The notes beneath the pieces were generated by a model. That model worked only from the letters and a program-made list of their open reading frames with translations. It did no database searches and was not told the DNA's origin. From Chlorobiaceae bacterium (GTDB taxonomy: Bacteria; Bacteroidota; Ignavibacteria; UBA10030; SZUA-254): a DNA stretch of 64,000 bases. The number at the start of each line of letters is the position of its first letter. Positions within the stretch are counted from its first letter, which is position 1. The stretch covers positions 62,001 through 126,000 of the forward strand of contig PNNN01000051.1 in NCBI GenBank assembly GCA_013824245.1. Reading direction: 5' to 3'. This document shows positions 9,386 to 19,269 of the stretch, piece by piece. The translations under genes and the position numbers were made by a program.

Positions 9386-10405
9386 ATGGAACAGATTCTT
9401 AGAAATATTCTCGACAACGATTTTTTTGTTTACGGCATAATGGGTATTGTTCCGTTAGTATGGATAGTGCCGTATGCATTATTCGCAATCTGGCTTGAGC
9501 GCAAGATATCGGCGCATATGCAAGACCGACTTGGTCCTATGCGCACAGGCGGATGGCACGGATGGTCGCAAACCATTGCAGATATGCTAAAACTATTACA
9601 GAAAGAAGATATTATTCCGGCGGCGGCAGATAAAACTCTTTTTAATATTGCGCCTTATATAATCTTTGTTTCCGCATACGCCGCGTATGCTGTTATTCCG
9701 TTTAGCAGTGGATTTATTGGAGCCGATATAAATGTTGGAATATTTTATATCATTGCAGTTACATCACTTGCAGTGGTCGGAATTTTGATGGGTGGGTGGG
9801 CATCCAATAATAAATGGTCGTTGCTCGGAGCAATGCGTGCAACAGCCCAAATAGTGAGTTACGAAATTCCATCGGTGCTTGCTGTTCTTGCCGTCGTTAT
9901 GATTGCCGGTACATTATCGCTTCAGGAAATTAATAATTTACAAACCGGATGGTTTTGGAATTGGTTTGTGTTTCAGAAATTTCCGTTTGTGTTCGTTGCG
10001 TTTATAATTTATTTTGTCGCCTCACTTGCCGAGGTAAACCGTGTTCCTTTCGACATTCCCGAAGCCGAATCGGAGCTTGTTGCCGGATATGTAACCGAGT
10101 ATAGCGGTATGAAATTCGCAATGTTCATGTTTGCCGAGTTTGTCAACATGTTCGCTGTATCTGCCGTTGCGGCAACACTTTTCTTTGGCGGATGGAATAG
10201 TCCATTCGGTGAATTCTTAAGCGGACCAATTTGGGGTGTGTTCTGGTTTTTATCTAAAGGAATGATGCTCGTATCTGTTCAAATGTGGCTGAGATGGACT
10301 TTACCCCGATTAAGGGTAGATCAATTGATGTATGTTTCGTGGAAAGTCTTAACACCATGGGCATTCGCCTGCGTGATTGCAGTCGGTTTCTGGATGATGT
10401 TGTAA
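9386..10405 (+). CDS. nuoH: NADH-quinone oxidoreductase subunit H
   Basis: Membrane subunit next to the quinone site that starts the proton channel chain. The 339-residue protein has eight or so transmembrane helices. It shows [19 protein letters not shown] (first conserved loop), [14 protein letters not shown], and the loop [20 protein letters not shown] with the functional Glu/Asp residues. It ends with [20 protein letters not shown] (as [11 protein letters not shown]). All are diagnostic of NuoH. It follows nuoD by 5 bases. Confidence 0.98.
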   Translation: MEQILRNILDNDFFVYGIMGIVPLVWIVPYALFAIWLERKISAHMQDRLGPMRTGGWHGWSQTIADMLKLLQKEDIIPAAADKTLFNIAPYIIFVSAYAAYAVIPFSSGFIGADINVGIFYIIAVTSLAVVGILMGGWASNNKWSLLGAMRATAQIVSYEIPSVLAVLAVVMIAGTLSLQEINNLQTGWFWNWFVFQKFPFVFVAFIIYFVASLAEVNRVPFDIPEAESELVAGYVTEYSGMKFAMFMFAEFVNMFAVSAVAATLFFGGWNSPFGEFLSGPIWGVFWFLSKGMMLVSVQMWLRWTLPRLRVDQLMYVSWKVLTPWAFACVIAVGFWMML

Positions 10406-10414
10406 GTTAGGATA

Positions 10415-11005
10415 ATGATGATGAGAAAATATTTCATTGATATTTATAAAACAATTTGGTCGATACTCATCGGAATGAGAATAACGTTTGGACATTTGTT
10501 CGTTCCGGCGGTAACAATACAATATCCCGATGTAAAACCCAAGTTGCCCGAGCGCGCTCGAAATCGTTTGTATGTGAATATGGATGATTGCATCGGCTGT
10601 TTGCAATGCGAGATGGCTTGCCCGGTTAATTGTATTGAAATTGAAACTGTAAAGTCGCTGCCGACAGACGATCTTGGAACCACATCAACCGGACAGAAGA
10701 AAAAACTCTGGGTCACAAAATTTGACATTGATATTGCAAAATGTTGTTTCTGCGATCTTTGCGTTTACCCCTGTCCAACCGAGTGTATTAAGATGACTGA
10801 TGTTTATGAATTTTCGGAATTCGACAGGAATAATTTGCTTTATAATTTTGTAACTTTAACCAAGCAAGAAGTTGAAACAGTGAAAGCCAAAGCGGCGGAA
10901 TTTGAGAAAGAACAGGCGGCTAAGAAAGCTGCCGCTGCCGCGCAGGCAAAAGCAGCACCAGTTGTAGCGCCGGCGCAACAATCGCCTCCGGCTCAACCAT
11001 CGTAA
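10415..11005 (+). CDS. nuoI: NADH-quinone oxidoreductase subunit I (two [4Fe-4S] clusters)
   Basis: Ferredoxin-like subunit carrying clusters N6a and N6b. Two ligand sets are visible, CIGCLQCEMACPVNCI around residue 60 and CCFCDLCVYPCPTECI around residue 110. The 196-residue length includes an added C-terminal tail rich in alanine, lysine and proline (about residues 160-196) that is not part of the NuoI fold. Because NuoE, NuoF and NuoG are absent from this operon, NuoI is the likely electron entry point, possibly from ferredoxin. That is inference from other 11-subunit complexes. Several in-frame ATGs at 10415, 10418 and 10421 make the exact start uncertain by two residues. Confidence 0.97.
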   Translation: MMMRKYFIDIYKTIWSILIGMRITFGHLFVPAVTIQYPDVKPKLPERARNRLYVNMDDCIGCLQCEMACPVNCIEIETVKSLPTDDLGTTSTGQKKKLWVTKFDIDIAKCCFCDLCVYPCPTECIKMTDVYEFSEFDRNNLLYNFVTLTKQEVETVKAKAAEFEKEQAAKKAAAAAQAKAAPVVAPAQQSPPAQPS

Positions 11006-11015
11006 GGTATAATGT

Positions 11016-11531
11016 ATGAATCTTGTTGATATTATTTTTTACTTCTTCGCATTAATAACTCTTGTTTCTGCGGCTATAACGGTTTATTCCCGGAACATTA
11101 TTTATTCAGCGTTCTCACTTTTATTTACTTTCTTTGGCGTTGCGGGTATTTATGTCCTTCTTAACGCCGATTTTATCGCTGTTGCACAGATATTGATCTA
11201 TGTTGGCGGAATTCTTATGCTATTGGTATTCGGAGTGATGTTGACCCATAAAGTTATTAATGTAGAAATTAAAACAGGAATATTAAATGTCGTTCCCGGT
11301 TCCATCATCACTGCCATTATCGGGGGTACGTTGTGCGGTGTTTTCGTTGTAACAGATTGGTTCATCGTAGAAGGTGTGCCGCCAATAAAATCTACGACAA
11401 CTGAAATTGGAACGATGTTTATGACAAAATATTTACTGCCGTTTGAAATAGCTTCCGTTGTTTTACTGGTAGCATTGATCGGTGCCGCATACATCGCCCG
11501 GCGCGATAAATCAAAAAATCAATCTGCCTAA
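11016..11531 (+). CDS. nuoJ: NADH-quinone oxidoreductase subunit J
   Basis: Five-helix membrane subunit of complex I near NuoK and NuoA. The 171-residue protein contains the typical NuoJ segment YVLLNADFIAVAQILIYVGGILMLLVFGVML (core ADFIAVAQILIYVGGI). The pi-bulge helix 3 that moves during coupling lies in this segment. The C-terminus is short and charged. It is 10 bases downstream of nuoI and 30 bases upstream of nuoK. Confidence 0.96.
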   Translation: MNLVDIIFYFFALITLVSAAITVYSRNIIYSAFSLLFTFFGVAGIYVLLNADFIAVAQILIYVGGILMLLVFGVMLTHKVINVEIKTGILNVVPGSIITAIIGGTLCGVFVVTDWFIVEGVPPIKSTTTEIGTMFMTKYLLPFEIASVVLLVALIGAAYIARRDKSKNQSA

Positions 11532-11561
11532 TGCTTATAAATATTTTTTATTGAAATCATC

Positions 11562-11870
11562 ATGCAAGTCGGATTATCACATTACCTTTTTTTGAGCGGG
11601 ATACTATTCGCGCTCGGTCTTTATGGCGTAATTACGCGCCGTAATGCAATACTAGTTTTAATGGGAATCGAGTTGATACTTAATGCCGCTAATATCAACT
11701 TTATTGCGTTTGCCCGATATGGCGGTATGCAAATAGACGGACAAATGATGGCTGTCTTCGTAATCATTTTAGCCGCGGCAGAAGCGGCAATAGCGCTGGC
11801 AATCGTTTTGAATATCTATAAACAATTCAAGACGGTGAATGTTGACGAAATTAATAAGTTGAAGGAGTAA
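11562..11870 (+). CDS. nuoK: NADH-quinone oxidoreductase subunit K
   Basis: Three-helix MrpC-like membrane subunit. At 102 residues it is the standard size and shows LFALGLYGVITRRNAILVLMGIELILNAAN (core VLMGIELILNAAN, with the proton-channel glutamate in helix 2). A second conserved glutamate follows in AAAEAAIALAIVLNIYK. It ends 4 bases before the nuoL start, and AAGGAG within its last codons serves nuoL. Confidence 0.97.
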   Translation: MQVGLSHYLFLSGILFALGLYGVITRRNAILVLMGIELILNAANINFIAFARYGGMQIDGQMMAVFVIILAAAEAAIALAIVLNIYKQFKTVNVDEINKLKE

Positions 11871-11874
11871 CGAT

Positions 11875-14121
11875 TTGACACCGGAACTGCTTGTAAAATT
11901 ATCACTCTTAGTACTTTTTCTTCCTCTTTTCAGTTTCATCGTTCTCGTATTTTTCGGGAAACGGCTTTCAAGGCAAGGAGATTGGTTCGGGACATCCATC
12001 CTCTTTATAACTCTTGCATTTTCTTCTATTATTCTTTATAGCAAATTAACGAGCTTTCCGGAACCGATAAATTTTAACTTTCTCTGGGTTGACTTCGGGA
12101 ATGTTCCGCTCCTCGGTACTTTGAAGATAACATTAGGATTGGTGCTGGATAATCTTTCTGCCATCATGCTGGTGGTTGTTGGCATTGTAAGTGCGCTTGT
12201 CCATCTTTTTTCAATCGGTTACATGCATGGGGATGTACGATACTCGCGTTACTTTGCATATCTCGGTGTCTTTACGTTTTCGATGTTCATGATCGTTCTA
12301 ACGAATAACTTTTTTACGATGTATGTTGGGTGGGAACTGGTCGGTTTAAGCTCATATCTTCTAATCGGTCATTGGTATGAAAAAAAATCGGCGTCGAATG
12401 CTGCAATGAAAGCGTTCATTGTAAACCGTGTTGGTGATATCGGTATGTTTGCCGGGATCTTGATTTTGTTTTATACATTTAAAACATTCGGATTCAACGA
12501 AATATTCTCGGCTATCGGTTCTGGGAAAATTCCGATGGAAAGCGAAGGATGGCTGACGGCTTCAGGTATTCTGATATTCTGCGGAGCCATTGGTAAATCG
12601 GCGCAATTCCCACTGCATGTGTGGCTGCCCGATGCTATGGAAGGTCCCACTCCCGTTAGCGCATTGATCCATGCCGCAACTATGGTTGCCGCCGGCGTTT
12701 ATCTCGTTGCGCGAACATATCCAATCATGACTGCAGATACATTGATGGTGATAGCGTATATCGGTGCGATCACCGCATTCATTTCTGCCACTATTGCTAT
12801 CGCTCAAAATGATATTAAAAAAGTTCTCGCATACTCTACCATCTCTCAACTCGGATACATGGTGATGGGTCTGGGAGTTGGGGCTTACACTGCGGGTTTC
12901 TTTCATCTAACAACTCATGCAATGTTCAAAGCCGGATTATTTCTTGGTTCCGGTTCAGTGATTCACGCGATGCACAACGCTCTTCATCATCAAAAAGATC
13001 ATCACACAGATCCCCAAGATATTAGAAATATGGGCGGACTTGGCAAAAAGATGAAAATAACTTTTATCACTTTTTTAATCTATACACTTGCAATATCTGG
13101 CGTGCCTTTTACTTCAGGTTTTTTAAGCAAGGATGAGATTCTTGCCGGCACACTTGCCTATGGTGGTTTGACAGGGCATTATTTAATACCGATTGTCGGA
13201 TTCTTTGTTGCCGGTTTAACTGCATTTTATATGTTCCGACTTGTGATTCTCACCTTTCTTGGCGCTCCGGTAGACAGTCAACGTTTAGAGCATGTACATG
13301 AATCTCCCAAAACGATGACGATACCGTTAATAATTTTCGCTGTGTTTAGTTTCTTCATTTTCTTTTCGTTCAATCCTTTTGGTGCTTCTTCGGGTTGGTT
13401 CTTCCATGCGATTGAAAGACCAGAGGCAGTTGTTCCCATTGCAGTTCAGGCGGCTAATAATGTTACGTTTGAAGAAGCGCTCCATCATTCACACACACCT
13501 GCAATGATCTTGTCGTTGATTGTTGCCGGTATAGGAATATTACTTGCTTATGCAACATACAAATGGAAGAAGATCAATGCCGATGCTGTTGCTGAGAAAT
13601 TAAATCCATTATATAAGTTCCTTTTGAATAAATGGTATTTTGATGAACTATACGATAAGATGGTTATTGGCGCAACTCTTTCGTTTACGAAAATTCTTCG
13701 GTGGTTCGATAATAATATTATCGACGGTATCGTGAATGGATCGGCAGGTTGGACAAAGGCGATTGTTTTTGGATATACGGATCATCGAAAAAATACTCGA
13801 TATAGTTCACTGATATTTATTTTATTCGGAACTCTGCTTTCGATTCTTGTCGCATTTTTTACAGGTCAATGGTTTTGGGTACAAGGTGCTATTGGCACTG
13901 CAATCATTATGGCATTGTTAAGCGGCGCCCTATCGTTCTTTTTCTTCTGGTCGGGCGCAGGCGGATTCGATAAGCATGTTGTAGATGGACTTGTGAACGG
14001 TATTGCCTATGTTTCAGGATTTTTCGGATTAATATTCCGTAAATTCCAAACCGGGCGTGTACAAACTTATATCGTGTTTGTACTCTTCGGCGTTATGGTG
14101 TTGTTCTATATTTTTCGTTAA
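11875..14121 (+). CDS. nuoL: NADH-quinone oxidoreductase subunit L (antiporter-like)
   Basis: Distal antiporter-like proton-pumping subunit. The 748-residue protein has the shared Mrp/Nuo core: MYVGWELVGLSSYLLIGHWY (key Glu in helix 5), KSAQFPLHVWLPDAMEGPTPVSALIHAATMVAAGVYL (core HVWLPDAMEGPTPVSALIHA), and AYSTISQLGYM with the channel lysine upstream at DIKKVLAYS. The C-terminal extension contains the long lateral helix. The start is TTG at 11875, supported by AAGGAG seven bases upstream; no in-frame ATG precedes the conserved N-terminal helix. It is somewhat longer than E. coli NuoL, with an extra C-terminal helical region. Confidence 0.97.
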   Translation: MTPELLVKLSLLVLFLPLFSFIVLVFFGKRLSRQGDWFGTSILFITLAFSSIILYSKLTSFPEPINFNFLWVDFGNVPLLGTLKITLGLVLDNLSAIMLVVVGIVSALVHLFSIGYMHGDVRYSRYFAYLGVFTFSMFMIVLTNNFFTMYVGWELVGLSSYLLIGHWYEKKSASNAAMKAFIVNRVGDIGMFAGILILFYTFKTFGFNEIFSAIGSGKIPMESEGWLTASGILIFCGAIGKSAQFPLHVWLPDAMEGPTPVSALIHAATMVAAGVYLVARTYPIMTADTLMVIAYIGAITAFISATIAIAQNDIKKVLAYSTISQLGYMVMGLGVGAYTAGFFHLTTHAMFKAGLFLGSGSVIHAMHNALHHQKDHHTDPQDIRNMGGLGKKMKITFITFLIYTLAISGVPFTSGFLSKDEILAGTLAYGGLTGHYLIPIVGFFVAGLTAFYMFRLVILTFLGAPVDSQRLEHVHESPKTMTIPLIIFAVFSFFIFFSFNPFGASSGWFFHAIERPEAVVPIAVQAANNVTFEEALHHSHTPAMILSLIVAGIGILLAYATYKWKKINADAVAEKLNPLYKFLLNKWYFDELYDKMVIGATLSFTKILRWFDNNIIDGIVNGSAGWTKAIVFGYTDHRKNTRYSSLIFILFGTLLSILVAFFTGQWFWVQGAIGTAIIMALLSGALSFFFFWSGAGGFDKHVVDGLVNGIAYVSGFFGLIFRKFQTGRVQTYIVFVLFGVMVLFYIFR

Positions 14122-14169
14122 TTAATTTTTTTTGAAAAAGTTTTTAATTATTAAAAAGGTTAAGTGCAC

Positions 14170-15774
14170 ATGAGTTTTCTTGGAGTCGGAATAATATCTT
14201 GGATAACATTCCTGCCAATTGTTGGAATGATTTTCGTTCTGCTTCTGCCGAAAGATAACAAGAAGGCGATACGTTGGACATCGGTGCTGTTTACTGCACT
14301 GCAAGTGATGTTAGCTGTATTCATTTATATGAATTTCAATCGCAGTCTTGCCGGGGTGAACTTGCCCGAAGGTTTTCAATATGTAGAAAAAGCGAGCTGG
14401 ATCGACATTAAATCGGTTTCATGGATCGGCAGAATTCATATAGATTATTTTGTGGGAATAGATGGGTTGAGCGTATTGATGGTGATCCTCACCGCTATCA
14501 TTTCATTCATCGCAGTGTTTGCTTCTTGGGGTATTGAAAAATCGTTGAAAGGTTATTTTGCTCTTCTCCTTCTTCTCGATGCCGGCATGATGGGTGTGTT
14601 CGTATCGCTCGATTTCTTTTTATTCTACGTCTTCTGGGAAGTAATGCTGCTGCCGATGTACTTCTTAATCGGTGTTTGGGGTGGACCGCGCCGTGAATAT
14701 GCCGCAATAAAATTTTTCCTATATACATTGTTCGGAAGCGTACTTATGCTCCTTGCAATGTTGGCTCTTTATTTCAGTGTTTCGATTATTGATCCTGCTT
14801 CTGGAGAAAAGATTCATACATTTAATATGCTCGCTATGATGAACCCGACAAATTATGATCCCGGTTCCATACTTGCGGGTGTCGGAACATCTTGGCGTTA
14901 TATGGCTTTCATTGCTTTATTCATTGGTTTCGCAATTAAAGTTCCAATTTTTCCGTTTCACACGTGGTTGCCCGATGCGCACGTTGAAGCGCCAACAGCT
15001 ATCAGCGTTATTCTTGCCGGAGTTTTATTGAAGATGGGAACATACGGCATACTTCGAGTAAGTTTTCCTATGTTTCCCGATGCAACGCTCCATTATCAAG
15101 TGCCGCTCGCTATTCTCGGTTTCATCAACATAGTTTACGGCGCTCTTGTGGCGATGGCACAGGATGATTTCAAAAAACTTATCGCGTATTCCAGTATCAG
15201 TCACATGGGAATCGTGATACTCGGCATGTCGGCGTTGAACACTCAGGGTATAACGGGTGCAATACTTCAGATGTTCAATCACGGTACAATAACGGCGATG
15301 CTCTTCTTGATTGTGGGTGTACTTTATGATCGCGCGCATACCCGCGGACTGAACGACTTCGGCGGATTGATGAACCAGATGCCGAAATATTCTGGAATTA
15401 TGACTATTGCCTTCTTTGCTGCGCTTGGCTTACCGGGTTTAAGCGGATTTATCAGCGAAGCATTCTCGTTCCTCGGCGCATTTCAGGTCGATTCGATTCG
15501 TTGGATCACAATCGCATCGTCAGTGGGAATTGTTCTCACCGCCGCTTATATGTTGTGGACTTTGCAGCGTGTATTTCTTGGAACACTTCCTGAAAAATGG
15601 AAATCATTACCCGATATAAACGGGCGTGAATTGTTTACACTTATTCCGCTGGCAATAATTGTTATATTTCTCGGAATCTATCCGTCGCCGGCTATCAATC
15701 TTATGACTTCTGCCGTTAATAATCTGGTGAGCGTGTTAAACCAAAGCGGCGGAGCAATGTTACTCGGACAATAA
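14170..15774 (+). CDS. nuoM: NADH-quinone oxidoreductase subunit M (antiporter-like)
   Basis: Second antiporter-like proton-pumping subunit. The protein of about 534 residues has FYVFWEVMLLPMYFLIGVWGG (as FWEVMLLPMYFLIG), FAIKVPIFPFHTWLPDAHVEAPTA (as PFHTWLPDAHVEAPTA), and DDFKKLIAYSSISHMG, the NuoM-specific versions of the channel motifs. The ATG at 14170 is favoured over an overlapping GTG at 14164, because AAAAAGG at 14153-14159 lies at a better distance from it. A 48-base gap follows nuoL. Confidence 0.97.
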   Translation: MSFLGVGIISWITFLPIVGMIFVLLLPKDNKKAIRWTSVLFTALQVMLAVFIYMNFNRSLAGVNLPEGFQYVEKASWIDIKSVSWIGRIHIDYFVGIDGLSVLMVILTAIISFIAVFASWGIEKSLKGYFALLLLLDAGMMGVFVSLDFFLFYVFWEVMLLPMYFLIGVWGGPRREYAAIKFFLYTLFGSVLMLLAMLALYFSVSIIDPASGEKIHTFNMLAMMNPTNYDPGSILAGVGTSWRYMAFIALFIGFAIKVPIFPFHTWLPDAHVEAPTAISVILAGVLLKMGTYGILRVSFPMFPDATLHYQVPLAILGFINIVYGALVAMAQDDFKKLIAYSSISHMGIVILGMSALNTQGITGAILQMFNHGTITAMLFLIVGVLYDRAHTRGLNDFGGLMNQMPKYSGIMTIAFFAALGLPGLSGFISEAFSFLGAFQVDSIRWITIASSVGIVLTAAYMLWTLQRVFLGTLPEKWKSLPDINGRELFTLIPLAIIVIFLGIYPSPAINLMTSAVNNLVSVLNQSGGAMLLGQ

Positions 15775-15805
15775 TATTTTCCTATTCAAGGAATGGTATC
15801 GCTAA

Positions 15806-17305
15806 ATGCTTGAACAAATATTACAAAGTATAAAATATTTTCAACCGGAAACAGCGCTGGTTGTTTCTTTCTGTTTAATAGTTATTGCTGATCTATTTTT
15901 GAAAAAACGCAATGAACTAACTTCTTATCTTGCGCTGATAGCAATACTGATAACCGCTTATTTTCTGGTACAGCAAGGAACGGTCGGAACACAATCGATT
16001 TTCTTCGACATGTTCGCCATCGATCCGTTTTCACTTTTCTTCAAGGCGATTATTTTAACAAGCTCGTTTTTTGTCATTCTTTTCTCAATCTACTCTAAAG
16101 AATTACAAGGACGACCCAAAGGGATCGGAGAGTATAATGCTCTCATAATTGCGCTTACTCTGGGTATGTTTTTGATGACCGGTGCAACAAATTTGTTGAT
16201 GATTTATCTCGCACTTGAGTTATCAAGTTTAACCTCTTACATCCTTGCCGGATACACCAACGAAGCAAAAGATTCAAGCGAAGCATCTTTAAAATATATC
16301 ATATATGGAGCGTTATCATCCGGGATAATGCTTTACGGAATCTCGATAATCTATGGATTGACAGGTTCGCTCGATCTCAACACTGTTCACCAAGCATTGG
16401 TGCTGCAAAGCGTGAACCAAGCCGCATTGATAATTGCGGGTATTTTCATCGTGGTTGGTTTCGGTTATAAAATATCGGCAGTGCCTTTTCATTTTTGGAC
16501 ACCGGATGTGTACGAAGGTGCCCCTGTTACAATCACCGCTCTTCTCTCTGTCGCATCGAAAGCCGCCGGCTTTGCAATGCTGATTAGATTTATCAAAGTT
16601 ACTTTCATCGATCCGGCAATCGGAAACCTTGGACCCGGCATGTGGGCTGTTCTTCGCGGATTTGATTGGAATTTTGTACTCGCTGTTTTATCTGTCCTTT
16701 CGATGACGATAGGAAATCTGGTCGCCCTTTCACAGAAAAACTTAAAACGACTTCTCGCATACTCAAGCATTGCGCATGCAGGATATATGTTGATGGGTTT
16801 AGTTGTCTTCAGTAACGAAGGCATTGCGGCAGTGATGATTTATTTCATAATCTATCTCTTCATGAATTTGGGCGCGTTCTATGTAATAATGTTAGTCGCA
16901 GACCGCATAGGAAGCGAAAATATTGACGACTATCGTGGCTTAGGATACCGCACTCCTCTTATCGGCGTATCTATGACAATATTTTTACTATCGCTAACAG
17001 GTGTGCCTCCAACCGCTGGTTTCATTGGAAAGCTTTATCTTTTTTCTGCGCTCATAAGTGCAAAAGTATTTTGGCTTGCGATTGTCGGCGTTCTTAACAG
17101 TGTTGTTTCGTTATATTATTATGTGCGTGTACTCAGGAATATGTTTCTCCGCGATCCTCAGCCAAATGCTCAACCGCTGCACTTTTCTAATATGGAAATC
17201 TTAATATTATTACTTCTCGTCGTTCCCACTTTTCTTTTGGGTTTATATTTCACCCCGATCGTGGAATATGCACAAGCATCAATTGGAATGTTCGGTGTGC
17301 GATAG
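15806..17305 (+). CDS. nuoN: NADH-quinone oxidoreductase subunit N (antiporter-like)
   Basis: Third antiporter-like subunit and last gene of the complex I operon. The 499-residue protein has LMIYLALELSSLTSYILAGY, KISAVPFHFWTPDVYEGAPVTITALLS (core PFHFWTPDVYEGAPV), and NLKRLLAYSSIAHAGYMLMG, matching NuoN rather than NuoL or NuoM. The C-terminal helix is normal. A strong intrinsic terminator lies about 25 bases after the stop codon. Confidence 0.97.
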   Translation: MLEQILQSIKYFQPETALVVSFCLIVIADLFLKKRNELTSYLALIAILITAYFLVQQGTVGTQSIFFDMFAIDPFSLFFKAIILTSSFFVILFSIYSKELQGRPKGIGEYNALIIALTLGMFLMTGATNLLMIYLALELSSLTSYILAGYTNEAKDSSEASLKYIIYGALSSGIMLYGISIIYGLTGSLDLNTVHQALVLQSVNQAALIIAGIFIVVGFGYKISAVPFHFWTPDVYEGAPVTITALLSVASKAAGFAMLIRFIKVTFIDPAIGNLGPGMWAVLRGFDWNFVLAVLSVLSMTIGNLVALSQKNLKRLLAYSSIAHAGYMLMGLVVFSNEGIAAVMIYFIIYLFMNLGAFYVIMLVADRIGSENIDDYRGLGYRTPLIGVSMTIFLLSLTGVPPTAGFIGKLYLFSALISAKVFWLAIVGVLNSVVSLYYYVRVLRNMFLRDPQPNAQPLHFSNMEILILLLLVVPTFLLGLYFTPIVEYAQASIGMFGVR

Positions 17306-17331
17306 ATAAATAGGTTTAATTTGATTTTTTG

Positions 17332-17362
17332 AAGCATCTCAACCCTGGGATGCTTTTTTTTT
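17332..17362 (+). terminator. Rho-independent terminator of the nuo operon
   Basis: GCATCTC (17334-17340), loop AACCCT, and GGGATGC (17347-17353) form a 7-bp stem, extended by flanking A/T pairs and followed at once by a run of ten T residues. This ends the complex I transcript. It also shows that the open frame upstream of the response regulator ATG at 17419 is not translated from 17329. Confidence 0.88.
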
Positions 17363-17418
17363 ATATTTCCTTGGTGTTTGGCAAAATATTTTGTAATTTC
17401 ATAACCGAGAAAGAGATT

Positions 17419-18147
17419 ATGCCAAAACGAAGCCCGCAAAATAATGTTAACATTCGCTCTACGCCGGTAAAGCGAGTGCATGTTTTACTTGTCGAAGATG
17501 AGCGCCACCTTGCCGAATCGATTTCTAAACGGTTGAATGAGGAAGGATATCTTGTAGATGTTACCTACGATGGTGAAGAGGCAGTGAAACTTGGTATTTC
17601 AAAAAAGTACCAATTAATTATTCTCGATCTTCTTCTACCCTTAAAGGATGGTCTGAGGGTTTTGAAAGAGCTTCGTGAAAATAAAGTGCAGAGCATGATA
17701 ATCATTCTGACTGCGAAAAGCACTATAGAAGATAGAGTGGAAGGCCTAAAAGCCGGTGCCGATGATTATTTATCGAAGCCGTTCGCCGTTGCAGAATTGC
17801 TCGCACGAATAGAATCGCTTTTGCGCCGGCAAGGAATCGGCAATGCTCCGATATTAAAAGTTGCTGACATCGAGCTTGACATTGAAACTCGGATGGTTCG
17901 CCGTGCATCACGGGAAATTCAACTGACCGCAAAAGAATTTCGCCTTCTTGAATTGTTAATGAGAAATAAAAATCGAGTGCTGACCCGACGTGAAATTGCC
18001 GAACAGGTTTGGGGATACACTTTCGATACAGGGACAAATGTTGTTGATGTGTATATTACATATTTGCGTAAAGCGATCGACGAAGGTTTTGAAACCCGTC
18101 TTATCCAAACCGTCCGCGGTGTGGGCTTTATAATAAAGGAAGAATAG
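17419..18147 (+). CDS. OmpR/PhoB-family response regulator
   Basis: DNA-binding response regulator of 242 residues. The receiver domain (about 20-135) has the acidic pair in LLVEDE, the phosphoacceptor Asp at about residue 70 in LIILDLLLP, the Thr in IIILTAKS, and the Lys in LSKPFAV. A winged-helix Trans_reg_C domain follows, with LTAKEFRLLELLMRN and VVDVYITYLRKAID. The ATG at 17419 is chosen because the frame upstream crosses the nuo terminator. It is immediately followed by its kinase gene (stop and start codons abut). Its targets are unknown; the cytochrome conduit operon downstream at 19343 is a candidate by proximity only. Confidence 0.95.
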   Translation: MPKRSPQNNVNIRSTPVKRVHVLLVEDERHLAESISKRLNEEGYLVDVTYDGEEAVKLGISKKYQLIILDLLLPLKDGLRVLKELRENKVQSMIIILTAKSTIEDRVEGLKAGADDYLSKPFAVAELLARIESLLRRQGIGNAPILKVADIELDIETRMVRRASREIQLTAKEFRLLELLMRNKNRVLTRREIAEQVWGYTFDTGTNVVDVYITYLRKAIDEGFETRLIQTVRGVGFIIKEE

Positions 18148-19218
18148 ATGTTTCGCTCATCCCCTTCCAAATTAATACTTTGGTGTACATCAATCGTCAT
18201 TCTGACTGTTTTTTTGATTCCATTCACAGTCTATAAATATTTCAATCAAATTGTTAAGGAAGCGCCGGATAAATCGATTGCAGAAGTTTTAGAACCGATA
18301 AACAATCTTTTTATCGGACTTGGTTTTGTAGCAGTATTAGTAATTATTGCCCTGTTAGTTGGTGGATATTTTATTTCGCGGAGTGCATTTTCAAAAATTA
18401 ATCGAATAGTTGATACTATCAGCAAAATTAATGTAGATCGATTATTTGAACGAATACCTCATCAAAACGGTAAGGATGAATTGGGGAAAATTATTTCATC
18501 GTTGAATGAAATGATTTCACGGCTCGACGTCTCATTCCAGCAAATGAAACAATTCTCTGCCGACGCATCGCACGAATTAAAAACACCGTTGGCGGTTATG
18601 AGAGCTCAGTTGGAAAACGGCATGAAGAGCAATGCTAACCTTACCGAACTTCGAGATACCATAGCGGAATGCCTTGATGAAACTCTGCGTATGAGCAATA
18701 TCGTTGAGAGTCTCCTTCTTCTAGCGAAGAACGATGCAGGACAACCTATCATCAAGAGCGAAATTATCAATCTCAAAGACCTGATTGAACAAACATTTGA
18801 AGAGAGTAAAATGCTCGCATCTCAAAATTCTATTTTGGTTTCTCTCACCAATATCGAAGATGCAACCATTTCCGGCGATGTAGATCGTCTTCGTCAAATG
18901 CTTTTAAATTTGATTGATAATGCAATAAAATATAATCACCCTAACGGTAAAATAGAAATCGGTCTTTGGAAGGAAAACAATCGTGCCAAGATCATCATCA
19001 CTGATAACGGCATTGGCATACCAGAAGAAGATATTGTTCGTATCTTCGACAGGTTTTATAGAGTTGATAAGGCGCGATCGCGAGAGAGGGGAGGGACAGG
19101 ACTTGGGTTAGCAATTTCAAAGGCGATAGTAGAAGCACATTCAGGTTGCGTCTATGTTCGCAGTACACCCAAAAAAGGGACTGAATTTACAGTTATTATT
19201 CCGCTCTATTCAGTTTAA
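18148..19218 (+). CDS. Sensor histidine kinase (HAMP-HisKA-HATPase)
   Basis: Membrane sensor kinase of 356 residues, partner of the preceding regulator. Two hydrophobic helices at about 9-31 and 52-74 enclose a very short external loop of roughly 20 residues, so signal detection may be in the membrane or through a partner. HAMP follows (about 75-127). The HisKA box is FSADASHELKTPLAVM with His142. The catalytic domain has NLIDNAIKYNHPNG (N box), ITDNGIGIPEED (G1) and GGTGLGLAISKAI (G2). The set resembles the CusS/QseC type. Confidence 0.95.
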   Translation: MFRSSPSKLILWCTSIVILTVFLIPFTVYKYFNQIVKEAPDKSIAEVLEPINNLFIGLGFVAVLVIIALLVGGYFISRSAFSKINRIVDTISKINVDRLFERIPHQNGKDELGKIISSLNEMISRLDVSFQQMKQFSADASHELKTPLAVMRAQLENGMKSNANLTELRDTIAECLDETLRMSNIVESLLLLAKNDAGQPIIKSEIINLKDLIEQTFEESKMLASQNSILVSLTNIEDATISGDVDRLRQMLLNLIDNAIKYNHPNGKIEIGLWKENNRAKIIITDNGIGIPEEDIVRIFDRFYRVDKARSRERGGTGLGLAISKAIVEAHSGCVYVRSTPKKGTEFTVIIPLYSV

Positions 19219-19269
19219 TGTTTTTTTTAGGAATATCTTTATTGATCCTAAAATACGTCGCCTTATCTA

